Source of the DNA: JAYFQF01 sp034927285
GTDB taxonomy: Bacteria > Bacillota > Peptococcia > DRI-13 > UBA5745
Direction: 5' to 3'
NCBI GenBank assembly: GCA_034927285.1
Contig: JAYFQF010000020.1
Coordinates: 1 to 63,578 of the forward strand
DNA length: 63,578 nucleotides
This document shows positions 50,798 through 58,957 of the stretch, piece after piece; position 1 is the stretch's first letter, and each line of letters starts with the position of its first letter. A model generated the notes under the pieces. The model saw nothing but the letters and a program-made list of their open reading frames with translations. It was not told the DNA's origin and did not search any database. The translations under genes were made by a program, and so were the position numbers.

Positions 50798-52717
50798 ATG
50801 TCCGAAAAAGGTTTTTTTTCAACCTATATTATGGGGGAAGGGGAAAAGCGAAAGCTCCCGGCGGGTATCTCCAAATTTGTCAGTTGGACCGCTGTTTTGA
50901 CCACCCTTTATATGATGTGGTCCGTGTTCGGGTATCCGGAGCTCATGTTTCACCGGGGCCTGAGCGTTGGCATTTTTTTTGGCCTGACCTTCATCATCTA
51001 TACGCTGCCCGGCAGCAAAGCAAAAGACTATGTCCCCTGGTATGACTGGGTTTTATCCGCTTTATCGGTTGCTGTGGCCGTCTATCTGGCCCTGAACCTG
51101 GATCGTTTGATCACCCGCTATCCTTTTGCGGATGTGGTCACCGCCGGGGATATGTTTTTTGGTATTGTTACCATCATCCTGATGCTGGAGGGGTCCCGAC
51201 GCATTATTGGGCCCTGGCTGCCGATTCTTTCTCTGGTGTTTCTCGCCTATGCCCTTTTTGGGAACTACATTCCCGGGATGTTTGGTCACAATGGATTTAC
51301 GGCAGAGGCCATCGTGGACGAACTCTTTTTAACAACGGACGGGATTTTTGGTTCGGCTCTGGGCATTGCCTCCACCTATATTATTATGTTTATTATTTTT
51401 GGAGCATTTTTAACCAATTCCGGAGCCGGCGACTTTCTTTTTGATTTCGCCTCGTCAATCGCCGGTGGCACCCGGGGAGGTCTGGCAAAAGTGGGGATCA
51501 TTGCCTCCGGACTGTTCGGGATGATCAACGGCAGCCCCGTGGCCAATGTTTCCAGTATGGGGGTCATCACGATTCCCATGATGAAAAAGGTTGGCTATCA
51601 AAATGAATTCGCCGCAGCCGTGGAGTGCGCCGCTTCCACCGGAGGCACCATCATGCCGCCGGTCATGGGCTCCGTGGCTTTTATCATGGCGGAGGTGATC
51701 GGCGTATCCTACATCGAGGTGGCCGCGGCGGCGGCTTTGCCGGCGATTTTGTATTACGCCGCCATTCTTTTTGCCATCGACTTCCGGGCCGGCAAGCTGG
51801 GGATGAAAGGGCTGCCCAAGGAGGAAATCCCCTCATTAATAAAAACCGTAATTCAAGGAAGTGTATTCTTTATTCCCTTGATTTATCTGGTGGTCCGGCT
51901 GCTTAACGGTTTGAGCCCTTCCCGGGTCGGCTTTGAAACCACGCTGATTATTTTGGCGGTGAGTTCGCTGCGCAAGGAAACCCGGATGAACCTTCCGAAG
52001 ATCTTTAAAGCCTTAAAGGAAGGGACCACCGGCGGGATTTTGGTGGTTGTCACCATGGCCGCTTCCGGGATCATCATCGGCATTATCAATCTCACGGGAA
52101 TCGGCACCAAATTCAGTTCGTTTTTGATGAGCATGGCGGGGCAAAGTACGATCATCACCTTGATCTTTACGATGTTTTTGGCGATCCTCCTGGGCCTGGC
52201 CATGAACATTACCCCCGCTTACCTGCTGACGGCTGTGGTGGCGGGCCCGGTTTTGCAGGGGCTTGGCATCCCGGCCATGGCGGCCCATATGTTTATCCTT
52301 TACTATGCCGCCATGGCTACCATGACGCCGCCGGTAGCTTCGGCCGCATTTGCGGCGGCGGGCATTGCCGAGGCGGATCCTATGCGGACGGGGTTTGTGG
52401 CGATGCGGGTGGCCGCGGTGGCTTACCTGATGCCCTTTGTCTTTATCTACCAGCAAGGCTTGCTCCTGGCAGCGCCCTTATGGCAGATCATCCTGTCCCT
52501 GGCTTCCGGGTTGTTGGCTTCTTCCCTGATCGCCATGGGAGCCGAAGGCTGGTTCAAGAAGGACCTGACCAAATGGCAGCGCCTGGTGCTGCTGGCCGCC
52601 GGTTTAATCGCTTTGCCGGGCAATGTTCTGGCCACCGCTTTGGCTCTGGTGATGGCGGTATTCGGCTTAGGCCTCAAAAACTTAAAATTCTGGGATAAAA
52701 AGGATCTGGCGGTATAG
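50798..52717 (+). CDS. TRAP transporter permease, fused 4TM/12TM (DctQ-DctM type)
   Basis: This 639-residue integral membrane protein combines the small (about four segments) and large (about twelve segments) permease parts of tripartite ATP-independent transporters, as usual for TAXI-type systems. Signature stretches are NGSPVANVSSMGVITIPMMKK, GGTIMPPVMGSVAFIMAE and ATMTPPVASAAFAAAGIA. It would use a sodium or proton gradient to import an organic acid delivered by the TAXI protein encoded 52 bases downstream. Location next to ubiD suggests the substrate is the acid decarboxylated by UbiD. Confidence 0.93.
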   Translation: MSEKGFFSTYIMGEGEKRKLPAGISKFVSWTAVLTTLYMMWSVFGYPELMFHRGLSVGIFFGLTFIIYTLPGSKAKDYVPWYDWVLSALSVAVAVYLALNLDRLITRYPFADVVTAGDMFFGIVTIILMLEGSRRIIGPWLPILSLVFLAYALFGNYIPGMFGHNGFTAEAIVDELFLTTDGIFGSALGIASTYIIMFIIFGAFLTNSGAGDFLFDFASSIAGGTRGGLAKVGIIASGLFGMINGSPVANVSSMGVITIPMMKKVGYQNEFAAAVECAASTGGTIMPPVMGSVAFIMAEVIGVSYIEVAAAAALPAILYYAAILFAIDFRAGKLGMKGLPKEEIPSLIKTVIQGSVFFIPLIYLVVRLLNGLSPSRVGFETTLIILAVSSLRKETRMNLPKIFKALKEGTTGGILVVVTMAASGIIIGIINLTGIGTKFSSFLMSMAGQSTIITLIFTMFLAILLGLAMNITPAYLLTAVVAGPVLQGLGIPAMAAHMFILYYAAMATMTPPVASAAFAAAGIAEADPMRTGFVAMRVAAVAYLMPFVFIYQQGLLLAAPLWQIILSLASGLLASSLIAMGAEGWFKKDLTKWQRLVLLAAGLIALPGNVLATALALVMAVFGLGLKNLKFWDKKDLAV

Positions 52718-52769
52718 AAATGTTTATGGCTCAATGAAAAATATTGTTGAAATACAGAGGAGGTTCAAT

Positions 52770-53816
52770 GTGAAAAAGCGCAATAAGCTCATCAGCCTGA
52801 TTTGTATATGCGTTTCTCTGCTTATGATGGTTCTTTCCGCCTGCGGCCAAAATACGGCAAATCAAACCCCGGCCCCTCAGGGGCAGCCGGATAATGGCGC
52901 CGCCGCGGCTGCCGATCCTCTTAAAGTGACCTTTGCCGGCAGTTCCCCGGGCGGCGTATGGTATATGGTCATGGGAGGCGTCACGGAATCCATCAATAAA
53001 AGTTATCCCGGTTCCTCTGTTACGGTGATCCCCGGGGACGGCGTTTCCAATATTGTCCGGGTTGCCGGCAATCAGGCGGAAATTGGCCTTTCCCATAGCG
53101 CTATTGCGGCATCGGCCATCAGCGGCGACGATCCCTTTGATAAAACCATTGATAATATTGCCACAGCCGCTTCTCTTTACCCCAGCCAGCTGCAGTTTGT
53201 CGTGACCGCTAAATCCGGTGTCCAGTCGATTCAGCAGATCATGGACGAAAAAATGAAAATCCGTATTTCTGTGGACGGCCCGGGCTCCACGGGAGAGCTG
53301 GCCTTCAGAAGGATGATCAACGAGTACGGCTTCACCTATGACGATATCATCAGCTGGGGCGGCCAGGTAGTTTATAAAAACATGGGGGATTCGTCGGATA
53401 TGCTTTCCGACGGCTTGCTGGACGGCATGAGCACCATGACGCTGTATCCGGCTTCCCCCATCACCGAGGCCGCGATCAATAACGATATGGTTATGCTGCC
53501 GGTGGATCCGAAGATCTGTGAGGCCCTGGCCCAGAAATATGGCTACGGCACCGACGGCGTTCCCGAAGGAACTTATGATTTCCAGACCGGTGAGATCTCG
53601 ACAATTTCATCCTATACGGTGATCTGTGTTCCCAAGAATGCGCCGGACGAAACGGTTTATGCCATTGCCAAGTCAATTCATGAAAACCTGGATTACCTGA
53701 AATCGGTTCATGTGGCCATGAATACGCTGACTCCTGAAAAATTGGTGGAAAACCTGGGAGCACCTTTGCATCCCGGCGCCGAAAAATATTACAAAGAAGT
53801 GGGCGTGCTGAAATAA
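52770..53816 (+). CDS. TAXI-family TRAP transporter solute-binding lipoprotein
   Basis: This 348-residue extracellular substrate-binding protein has a lipoprotein signal peptide (KKRNKLISL...VLSACG), so it is anchored to the membrane. The mature part begins with FAGSSPGGVWYMVMGGVTESI and contains the GDGVSNIVRVAGNQAEIGL region typical of TAXI proteins (periplasmic-binding type II fold). It presents substrate to the fused permease upstream. GTG 52770 is preferred, with GAGGAGG at good spacing; ATG 52734 would put 12 residues before the signal peptide and lacks a site. Confidence 0.92.
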   Translation: MKKRNKLISLICICVSLLMMVLSACGQNTANQTPAPQGQPDNGAAAAADPLKVTFAGSSPGGVWYMVMGGVTESINKSYPGSSVTVIPGDGVSNIVRVAGNQAEIGLSHSAIAASAISGDDPFDKTIDNIATAASLYPSQLQFVVTAKSGVQSIQQIMDEKMKIRISVDGPGSTGELAFRRMINEYGFTYDDIISWGGQVVYKNMGDSSDMLSDGLLDGMSTMTLYPASPITEAAINNDMVMLPVDPKICEALAQKYGYGTDGVPEGTYDFQTGEISTISSYTVICVPKNAPDETVYAIAKSIHENLDYLKSVHVAMNTLTPEKLVENLGAPLHPGAEKYYKEVGVLK

Positions 53817-53892
53817 AAGGCCGCGGCCGGAGGAGGGATGGAGGAAGAAGGAATCCATCCCTCCTATTCTGAAATAACAAGGAGTTGATCCA

Positions 53893-54453
53893 GTGAGGAT
53901 TGTCGTAGCAATTTCCGGAGCTTCAGGCGCAATTTATGGCATTAAACTTCTGGAGGCCTTGCGTAACGCGGGGGTGGAGACAGACCTGATCTTATCTCAT
54001 TGGGCAAAAGAAACGATTCGCATTGAAACCGATTACCCTGTGGAAGAGGTCATCGGGATGGCCGATCATTATCATGATATCAATGATTTGGGGGCCGCGG
54101 TTTCCAGCGGTTCTTACCGCCATCAGGGCATGGTCGTAGCCCCCTGCAGCATGAAAACGTTAGCCGGTATCGCCGGCGGTATGGAAAACAATCTGATTAT
54201 CCGCGCGGCGGGGGTTACTTTAAAAGAACAAAGAAAGCTGATTTTGCTGCCCAGGGAGACCCCCCTTACTCCCATCCATCTGGAGAATATGCTGAAGCTG
54301 GCGCGAATCGGTGTTGTGATGATGCCCCCGGTACCGGCTTTATACAGTAAGCAAAAGTCCATAGAGGGCATGATCAATCACACTGTCGGGCGGGTACTGG
54401 ATCAGCTGGGGATTGACAACGATCTGATCGCCCGTTGGGGAGAAGCAAAATAG
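53893..54453 (+). CDS. ubiX: UbiX-type flavin prenyltransferase
   Basis: This enzyme makes prenylated FMN, the cofactor of UbiD enzymes, from FMN and dimethylallyl phosphate. The 186-residue protein has VAISGASGAIYGIKLLEAL at the N-terminus, APCSMKTLAGIAGG..NNLI in the middle and LILLPRETPLT, all UbiX/Pad1 signatures. The start is GTG with AAGGAG. It is the last gene of the module and is followed by a strong terminator. Confidence 0.95.
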   Translation: MRIVVAISGASGAIYGIKLLEALRNAGVETDLILSHWAKETIRIETDYPVEEVIGMADHYHDINDLGAAVSSGSYRHQGMVVAPCSMKTLAGIAGGMENNLIIRAAGVTLKEQRKLILLPRETPLTPIHLENMLKLARIGVVMMPPVPALYSKQKSIEGMINHTVGRVLDQLGIDNDLIARWGEAK

Positions 54454-54521
54454 ATGCAGAATAATGAGGGGAAAGGGAGAGGAGAATAGAAAGGACAGAA
54501 TTTGAACGAGATGGGAAACTC

Positions 54522-54551
54522 TTGCCGCCGGCGTCACCGGCGGCAATTTTT
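54522..54551 (+). terminator. Terminator of the ubiD-TRAP-ubiX module
   Basis: TTGCCGCCGG (54522-54531) pairs with CCGGCGGCAA (54537-54546) and is followed by TTTTTA. Confidence 0.9.
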
Positions 54552-54671
54552 ATTCTGATCTGGTCCTGGGCGGCCGGCCGTTGCCGACAGCCCGCCGCCT
54601 TCCGCATTAAAATTCCGGATTGTTAAAACATTGTGACATCTGCGGCGAAGCCTTTTTTCGCCTGGGCAAAT

Positions 54672-54680
54672 GTGATATGC
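54672..54680 (+). promoter_or_regulatory. Extended -10 ahead of the C_GCAxxG/CAP gene
   Basis: TGATATGCT lies 50 bases before the start at 54730. The -35 is not clear. Confidence 0.35.
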
Positions 54681-54729
54681 TAGAAATAACGCATAGTGCG
54701 GTTAAGAATATGGACCGGGGAGGAAATCC

Positions 54730-57036
54730 ATGCTGAAAGAGCTGATCGCCGCCGGCTTTGGCCAGGCGGAAGACTATAATTGCGCTGAGAAAATTTTTTA
54801 TGGAGCAAATAAGGCCTATAATCTGGGCCTGGCCGAAGAAGAACTGAAGCTGGCCGCCGGCTTTGGCGGCGGAATGGGGATCGAAAGCACCTGTGGCGCC
54901 CTTTGCGGCGGCGTAATGGTCATCAGCCGTCTGTTGGTGGAAACCAACGCGCACGCCGCCGGAGAACTGAAGCCTCAACTGAAGCGCCTTTTTGGAGAGT
55001 ACGAGGCGGAAATGGGCAGCATTCAGTGCGACCAATTAAAAAAAGACTATCGGACGCCGGAGAAAAAATGCCAGGTTGTCATTGAAAAAGCGGCGGAGAT
55101 CCTGGACCGCCGCTATCTGGAAATTCAAAGCCTGAAAAAAACGGTTGCCGTAAAGGAGAGCTCCATGTCAAATAATACCCGGAGAGGCGCCCGGCGTTTT
55201 TGCCACTCCGAGAGCCCTGAGATGAGGCAAGGCGGAGCAAACAGGCTGAAACAGGCCGCAGCTTTGCTGCTGCTTTTTCTTATTTTCCTTTCCATGGGCC
55301 CGGGAGGGGTGTTGGGAGAAGGAAAAAAGCATAATATTATGGAAAGCGCCCGCAAGGACGCTTCTGCCGATATAGCCTTTGAGCAGGAAAACACAAATCT
55401 TCAGGCGCCGGAACAGTCCGCAGTTAATGATTACCGGCCCGCAGCGGCCGGCCGGCTGGGCGCCCTGAGCCCGGCCGCCGGCGGGACCTTTTCCATCGCC
55501 GGCCCAGGCGGAATGCGGGCCGTCCAGCCGGTTGCCGGGATGATCGGCGGCGGTGAAATTCAGAGGTTGGCGGCCAGTTTAACGGCCGGGAAAAACGCCG
55601 GGCAGGCCGGTGCGGGCACTGCCGTTCAGGAAGGTCAGGCCGGCACAGAGCAGGCCGGTACAAATCAGGCCGGTACAAATCAGACCGGCACAGAGCAGAC
55701 CGGTACAGAGCAGACCGGTACAAACCAGACCGGTACAGAGCAGACCGGCACTGACCAGGCCGGCACTGACCAGGCCGGCACAGAGCAGACCGGAGGAAGT
55801 CCAAAAACAGCGGAGCAAAACGGCCAGGGAGAAGCGCTTCTTTTGGGCGGCGCCCAGCAGAAGGATACTCTCTTTGTCATCGACGGCCAGCAGTTGGAGC
55901 TGAAAGATCCGATCCGCAGCATCGAAGGCCGCACCTACTATCCTTTCCGGGCTTGCCTGGAGGCCATGGGAGCGGAAGTGACCTGGGACGGCGTTAATCA
56001 GACGGCCACCGGTATTTTAGGGACCAAGGAAGTTATCTTTGCCGTAGACTCCCAGACCTTTTCCGTAAACGGTCTGGCTTCCGTAATGCCCGATGCCAAG
56101 GTCTTCCTGGAGACTGGGATTAATCGGGTATATATTCCCATCCGCTATGCCGCCGAGGCTTTGGGATTTACGGTGACCTGGCACCGGGGCTCTTTGTATA
56201 ACCTGGTGGAGCTGATCAGCCCGGGGGACCTGGAAGTAGTTACGGTAACCAATGCGCTTTCCCTTTACGGCAAAGAGATTTATTTAGATCAGAGCCTGAC
56301 GGAGGTGATCTCCCTTTTAGGCCAGCCGGGCCGTATTGATCCTTCGGCCTATGGACTGAAATGGTATGTGTATAATCGGAGCTATGAGAATTTTATTATG
56401 GTAGGGATCCATGAAAATAAAGTAAAAGGTTTCTTCTGTAACAGCGGGAATCTTTTGCTGAAGGAGGGCCTGGGCTACGGTTCCACGAAAGCGGAGGTGG
56501 AAAAAGCCTACGGCGGCCAGGAAACCATGGAGTTTTGGTTCGATAAGCACAATGGGGAGAAGCTTTATGCCGTCTGGTGCATGGAACAATTTTTTTCCGA
56601 CAGTGAAATGCAGCTTTTGTTTGACCAAAACCCCGCCGGTTTGCTCCGGGCTTATGAACAGGAATGCCTGGATATCACCAACGCCTTCCGGGTAGCCCAG
56701 GGCAAAAGCCCGGTGCAATACAATTCCCTTAATGCGGAAGTGGCTTTGACTTACGCCAAGGACCTGGCGGAGAGGAATTTCTTTGACCACAAGGATCCCG
56801 ACGGCAACGGCCCCATGGAACGGATGGTAAACTCCGGCGTAGATGTGCGCAAGGTGACGGAAAACCTGGCCAGAGGCTATAGCGACGCCATCCAGGTCTT
56901 CAAAGCCTGGGTGGATTCAGAATCCCACCGCAAGGGCATGCTGGAGGATAATGTTTACCTGGGCGTCGGCGCATACTATAAGAGCGCCAGCAGAGGCAAA
57001 TATTATTTTGTCCAGGAATTTACCACCCCCTGGTAA
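54730..57036 (+). CDS. C_GCAxxG_C_C protein joined in frame to a secreted copper-amine-oxidase-N / CAP-domain protein
   Basis: This is one open frame of 768 residues with two unlike parts. Residues 1-135 form a C_GCAxxG_C_C-type redox protein (YNCAEKIF, FGGGMGIESTCGALCGG, IQCDQ). Residues 146-768 look like a separate secreted protein: a signal-like hydrophobic stretch (AAALLLLFLIFLSMGPGG), a Q-[AT]-G-T-[END] repeat region at about 303-357, a copper-amine-oxidase N-terminal-like domain (to about 500), a CAP-associated domain and a C-terminal CAP/SCP domain (ITNAFRVAQGKSPVQYN...FFDHKDPDGNGPMERM). A strong AAAGGAGAG site precedes the internal ATG at 55165. Either this is a readthrough fusion after loss of a stop codon, or two products are made. 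Confidence 0.8.
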   Translation: MLKELIAAGFGQAEDYNCAEKIFYGANKAYNLGLAEEELKLAAGFGGGMGIESTCGALCGGVMVISRLLVETNAHAAGELKPQLKRLFGEYEAEMGSIQCDQLKKDYRTPEKKCQVVIEKAAEILDRRYLEIQSLKKTVAVKESSMSNNTRRGARRFCHSESPEMRQGGANRLKQAAALLLLFLIFLSMGPGGVLGEGKKHNIMESARKDASADIAFEQENTNLQAPEQSAVNDYRPAAAGRLGALSPAAGGTFSIAGPGGMRAVQPVAGMIGGGEIQRLAASLTAGKNAGQAGAGTAVQEGQAGTEQAGTNQAGTNQTGTEQTGTEQTGTNQTGTEQTGTDQAGTDQAGTEQTGGSPKTAEQNGQGEALLLGGAQQKDTLFVIDGQQLELKDPIRSIEGRTYYPFRACLEAMGAEVTWDGVNQTATGILGTKEVIFAVDSQTFSVNGLASVMPDAKVFLETGINRVYIPIRYAAEALGFTVTWHRGSLYNLVELISPGDLEVVTVTNALSLYGKEIYLDQSLTEVISLLGQPGRIDPSAYGLKWYVYNRSYENFIMVGIHENKVKGFFCNSGNLLLKEGLGYGSTKAEVEKAYGGQETMEFWFDKHNGEKLYAVWCMEQFFSDSEMQLLFDQNPAGLLRAYEQECLDITNAFRVAQGKSPVQYNSLNAEVALTYAKDLAERNFFDHKDPDGNGPMERMVNSGVDVRKVTENLARGYSDAIQVFKAWVDSESHRKGMLEDNVYLGVGAYYKSASRGKYYFVQEFTTPW
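55165..57036 (+). CDS. Possible internal translation product: secreted CAP-domain protein
   Basis: The ATG at 55165 lies 6 bases after AAGGAGAG and is followed within about 45 residues by a signal-peptide-like hydrophobic segment. A 623-residue exported protein starting here would place the signal peptide at the N-terminus where it can work, which the 768-residue form would not. The domains are those described for the longer frame. CAP proteins are extracellular and occur in spore and wall contexts in Firmicutes. Confidence 0.6.
   Translation: MSNNTRRGARRFCHSESPEMRQGGANRLKQAAALLLLFLIFLSMGPGGVLGEGKKHNIMESARKDASADIAFEQENTNLQAPEQSAVNDYRPAAAGRLGALSPAAGGTFSIAGPGGMRAVQPVAGMIGGGEIQRLAASLTAGKNAGQAGAGTAVQEGQAGTEQAGTNQAGTNQTGTEQTGTEQTGTNQTGTEQTGTDQAGTDQAGTEQTGGSPKTAEQNGQGEALLLGGAQQKDTLFVIDGQQLELKDPIRSIEGRTYYPFRACLEAMGAEVTWDGVNQTATGILGTKEVIFAVDSQTFSVNGLASVMPDAKVFLETGINRVYIPIRYAAEALGFTVTWHRGSLYNLVELISPGDLEVVTVTNALSLYGKEIYLDQSLTEVISLLGQPGRIDPSAYGLKWYVYNRSYENFIMVGIHENKVKGFFCNSGNLLLKEGLGYGSTKAEVEKAYGGQETMEFWFDKHNGEKLYAVWCMEQFFSDSEMQLLFDQNPAGLLRAYEQECLDITNAFRVAQGKSPVQYNSLNAEVALTYAKDLAERNFFDHKDPDGNGPMERMVNSGVDVRKVTENLARGYSDAIQVFKAWVDSESHRKGMLEDNVYLGVGAYYKSASRGKYYFVQEFTTPW
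55636..55800 (+). repeat. 15-bp coding minisatellite
   Basis: Ten contiguous 15-base units of the form CAG[AG]CCGG[CT]AC[AT]... plus a degenerate eleventh encode Gln-Ala/Thr-Gly-Thr-Glu/Asn/Asp pentapeptides. The unit length keeps the frame, so copy number can change without breaking the protein. Confidence 0.9.
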
Positions 57037-57080
57037 AGAGAAGCGGCGGCGGCTTTGCCGGCGGAGGATGAGAGGAAAGA

Positions 57081-58160
57081 ATGATCAGGATAAAATCGGA
57101 CCAGCTGAAACAGATAATGAAGGAAGTGCTTTTGGCGGCGGGGGTTTCCCCGGAAAACAGCGAGTTGACTGCGGAGATCCTGCTGCAGGCGGATATGCGG
57201 GGGATAAATACCCACGGAGCCCTGCGGCTGCCCGTATATCTGAAACGGATAGCCGCTGGATCGGTGGCGGCCAATCCGGAGATGAAGGTCACCCTGGACC
57301 GAAAGGCGGTGGCGGTGATCGACGGCGGCCATGGCCTGGGCCAGATCTCCGGACATAAGGCCATGAAGCTGGCTATAGAAAAAGCCGGTAATTGCGGTAT
57401 CGGTTCCGTTTGGGTTGTAAACGGGCACCATTTCGGCGCCGGCGCGTATTATACGGCCCTGGCGGCGGAAGCGGATATGATCGGTTTTGCCGTATCCAAT
57501 ACCGTGCCGCTGATGGCGCCCTGGGGCGGCCGGGAGGCCCGGGTGGGAAATAATCCGATGGCCGTGTGCATCCCGGCGGGCAAAGAACCGCCGATCCTGT
57601 TGGATATGGCTTTCAGCCAGGTGGCGCAGGGAAAGATATCTCTGGCCATGGCCAAAGGAGAAAAAATCCCGCTGGATTGGGCTATTGACAAGGAAGGCAG
57701 CCCCACCGACGATCCGACGGCGGCTATGGAAGGACTGCTGCTGCCGGCGGGCGGCTACAAGGGTTATGGGCAGGCCGTTATCGCCGATCTGCTTTCCGGT
57801 ATTTTGCAGGGAGCCGGCATAGGCGGCCAGGTAAAGGCCATGCGCTGCCTGGACCAGCGGCAGAATTCCGGTCAGATGTATCTGGCTATCGACATCAGTG
57901 CATTCCAGGACCCGGCGGAATTTAAGGTAAAGGTGGATGAGTATATCCGCTGGATGAAAAAAACGCCTGGGGCCCAGGGGACGGAAGAGATATTTCTGCC
58001 CGGCCAGCAGAGCTGGGCGCGGCTGGAAGAGAGCAGGGTCCGGGGCATCAGGCTGCCGGAAGCGGTGTTTGATGAACTGATTCAGGAAGGGGATCAGCTG
58101 GGTATAGATATCCGGCCTTTGATCCCGCCGCCGGAAGCTTCGCTCCAAGGGATGGAATAA
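57081..58160 (+). CDS. Malate/L-lactate dehydrogenase family (Ldh_2) oxidoreductase
   Basis: This 359-residue NAD(P)-dependent 2-hydroxyacid dehydrogenase of the Ldh_2/YlbC family has the motifs RGINTHGALRLPVYLKR, VNGHHFGAGAYY, SNTVPLMAPWGG and GYKGYGQAVI. Family members act on malate, lactate, ureidoglycolate, sulfolactate or delta-piperideine-2-carboxylate; the substrate is not decided by sequence. It is 44 bases after the CAP gene and has its own terminator. A role in redox balance of 2-oxoacids such as pyruvate from nicotinate is possible but unproven. Confidence 0.9.
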   Translation: MIRIKSDQLKQIMKEVLLAAGVSPENSELTAEILLQADMRGINTHGALRLPVYLKRIAAGSVAANPEMKVTLDRKAVAVIDGGHGLGQISGHKAMKLAIEKAGNCGIGSVWVVNGHHFGAGAYYTALAAEADMIGFAVSNTVPLMAPWGGREARVGNNPMAVCIPAGKEPPILLDMAFSQVAQGKISLAMAKGEKIPLDWAIDKEGSPTDDPTAAMEGLLLPAGGYKGYGQAVIADLLSGILQGAGIGGQVKAMRCLDQRQNSGQMYLAIDISAFQDPAEFKVKVDEYIRWMKKTPGAQGTEEIFLPGQQSWARLEESRVRGIRLPEAVFDELIQEGDQLGIDIRPLIPPPEASLQGME

Positions 58161-58180
58161 ACAGCAATATCGCAGATCGG

Positions 58181-58229
58181 AACCGAACCTTGTTTGCCGG
58201 CACAGGCCGGCCGGGGTTCGGTTTATTAT
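58181..58229 (+). terminator. Terminator after the dehydrogenase gene
   Basis: AACCGAACC pairs with GGTTCGGTT; the loop carries a second GCCGGC stem, and TATTATA follows. Confidence 0.65.
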
Positions 58230-58284
58230 ATGACAAATCATTGGCTGATAAAACAATAATTTACATTATTTTACATAAAACCAC

Positions 58285-58318
58285 TTGACTGTAAAATTAT
58301 TCCATATTATAATATGGA
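58285..58318 (+). promoter_or_regulatory. Near-consensus promoter with an 18-bp palindromic operator over the -10
   Basis: TTGACT (58285-58290) and TATAAT (58308-58313) are 17 bases apart, close to the consensus. TCCATATTATAATATGGA (58301-58318) is a perfect palindrome covering the -10, so a repressor bound there would block transcription of the PC4-like gene. Confidence 0.75.
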
Positions 58319-58378
58319 CAGAGACAAACGAACGGCCGCGTTGTTCTCGGTAATAAAAAATGAAGGAAGGGAGTGTAA

Positions 58379-58798
58379 ATGAGCGTCATATCCTTTGAGA
58401 TAAAAGAACGCATCGGCGTACTGTCGGAGACTTCCCGGGGCTGGACCAAGGAACTGCGCAGGATAGACTGGAATGGCCGGGGAGAAAAGTACGATATCCG
58501 GGAATGGTCGCCGGATCAGCGGAAAATGAGCCGCGGCGTCACCTTATCCGCCGGAGAAATGCTGGCCCTGCGGGAGATGCTGGAGATGCTGAGGCTGGAA
58601 CTGGAACTGGAAACGGAAGAAGGGGAAGACTCTGCCGGAACTTCCGCCGCAGAAATGGCTGAGCCCGCCTTTTGCCCGGGAACGGCAGAAGAAAGCTGCC
58701 TCATCCCCGGAGGCGAAGAGGAGCGGGAAGAGGTTTGCTGCGGCACGGGCTGTGATCCCCGGGAAAGCTGTGATCAGAAAGGGCAGCTGGCGGGCTGA
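58379..58798 (+). CDS. PC4/YdbC-like ssDNA-binding protein with an acidic, Cys-containing tail
   Basis: This 139-residue protein's first 70 residues match the PC4/YdbC family of small single-stranded DNA/RNA-binding proteins (FEIKERIGVLSETSRGWTKELRRIDWNG, DIREWSPDQRKMSRGVTLS). After residue 80 comes a Glu-rich tail with five or six Cys (CCGTGCDPRESC), absent from typical YdbC proteins of about 70-75 residues. The tail could bind metal or be a lineage-specific addition. It has an AAGGAAGGGAG site and a strong, apparently repressible promoter. Confidence 0.85.
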   Translation: MSVISFEIKERIGVLSETSRGWTKELRRIDWNGRGEKYDIREWSPDQRKMSRGVTLSAGEMLALREMLEMLRLELELETEEGEDSAGTSAAEMAEPAFCPGTAEESCLIPGGEEEREEVCCGTGCDPRESCDQKGQLAG

Positions 58799-58874
58799 AG
58801 GGCCTTGTTTTCAGCCGGCTTGCCCGGTTCGGACAAAAAAACAAAATAAAATACTGTCTGCCCGGCTACAACAA

Positions 58875-58904
58875 AGGGGCAGCTGCAAATTTGCAGCTGC
58901 CCCT
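58875..58904. terminator. 30-bp perfect palindrome between the PC4-like gene and feoB
   Basis: The half AGGGGCAGCTGCAAA is followed by its exact reverse complement. On the minus strand it is followed by TTGTTG, so it may serve as feoB's terminator; there is no clear T-run on the plus strand. Confidence 0.55.
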
Positions 58905-58957
58905 GATCTTTGGTTTAAGGCCTTTTCTTAAGCCCGTTCCTCAAGTCCCTGTTAAAG

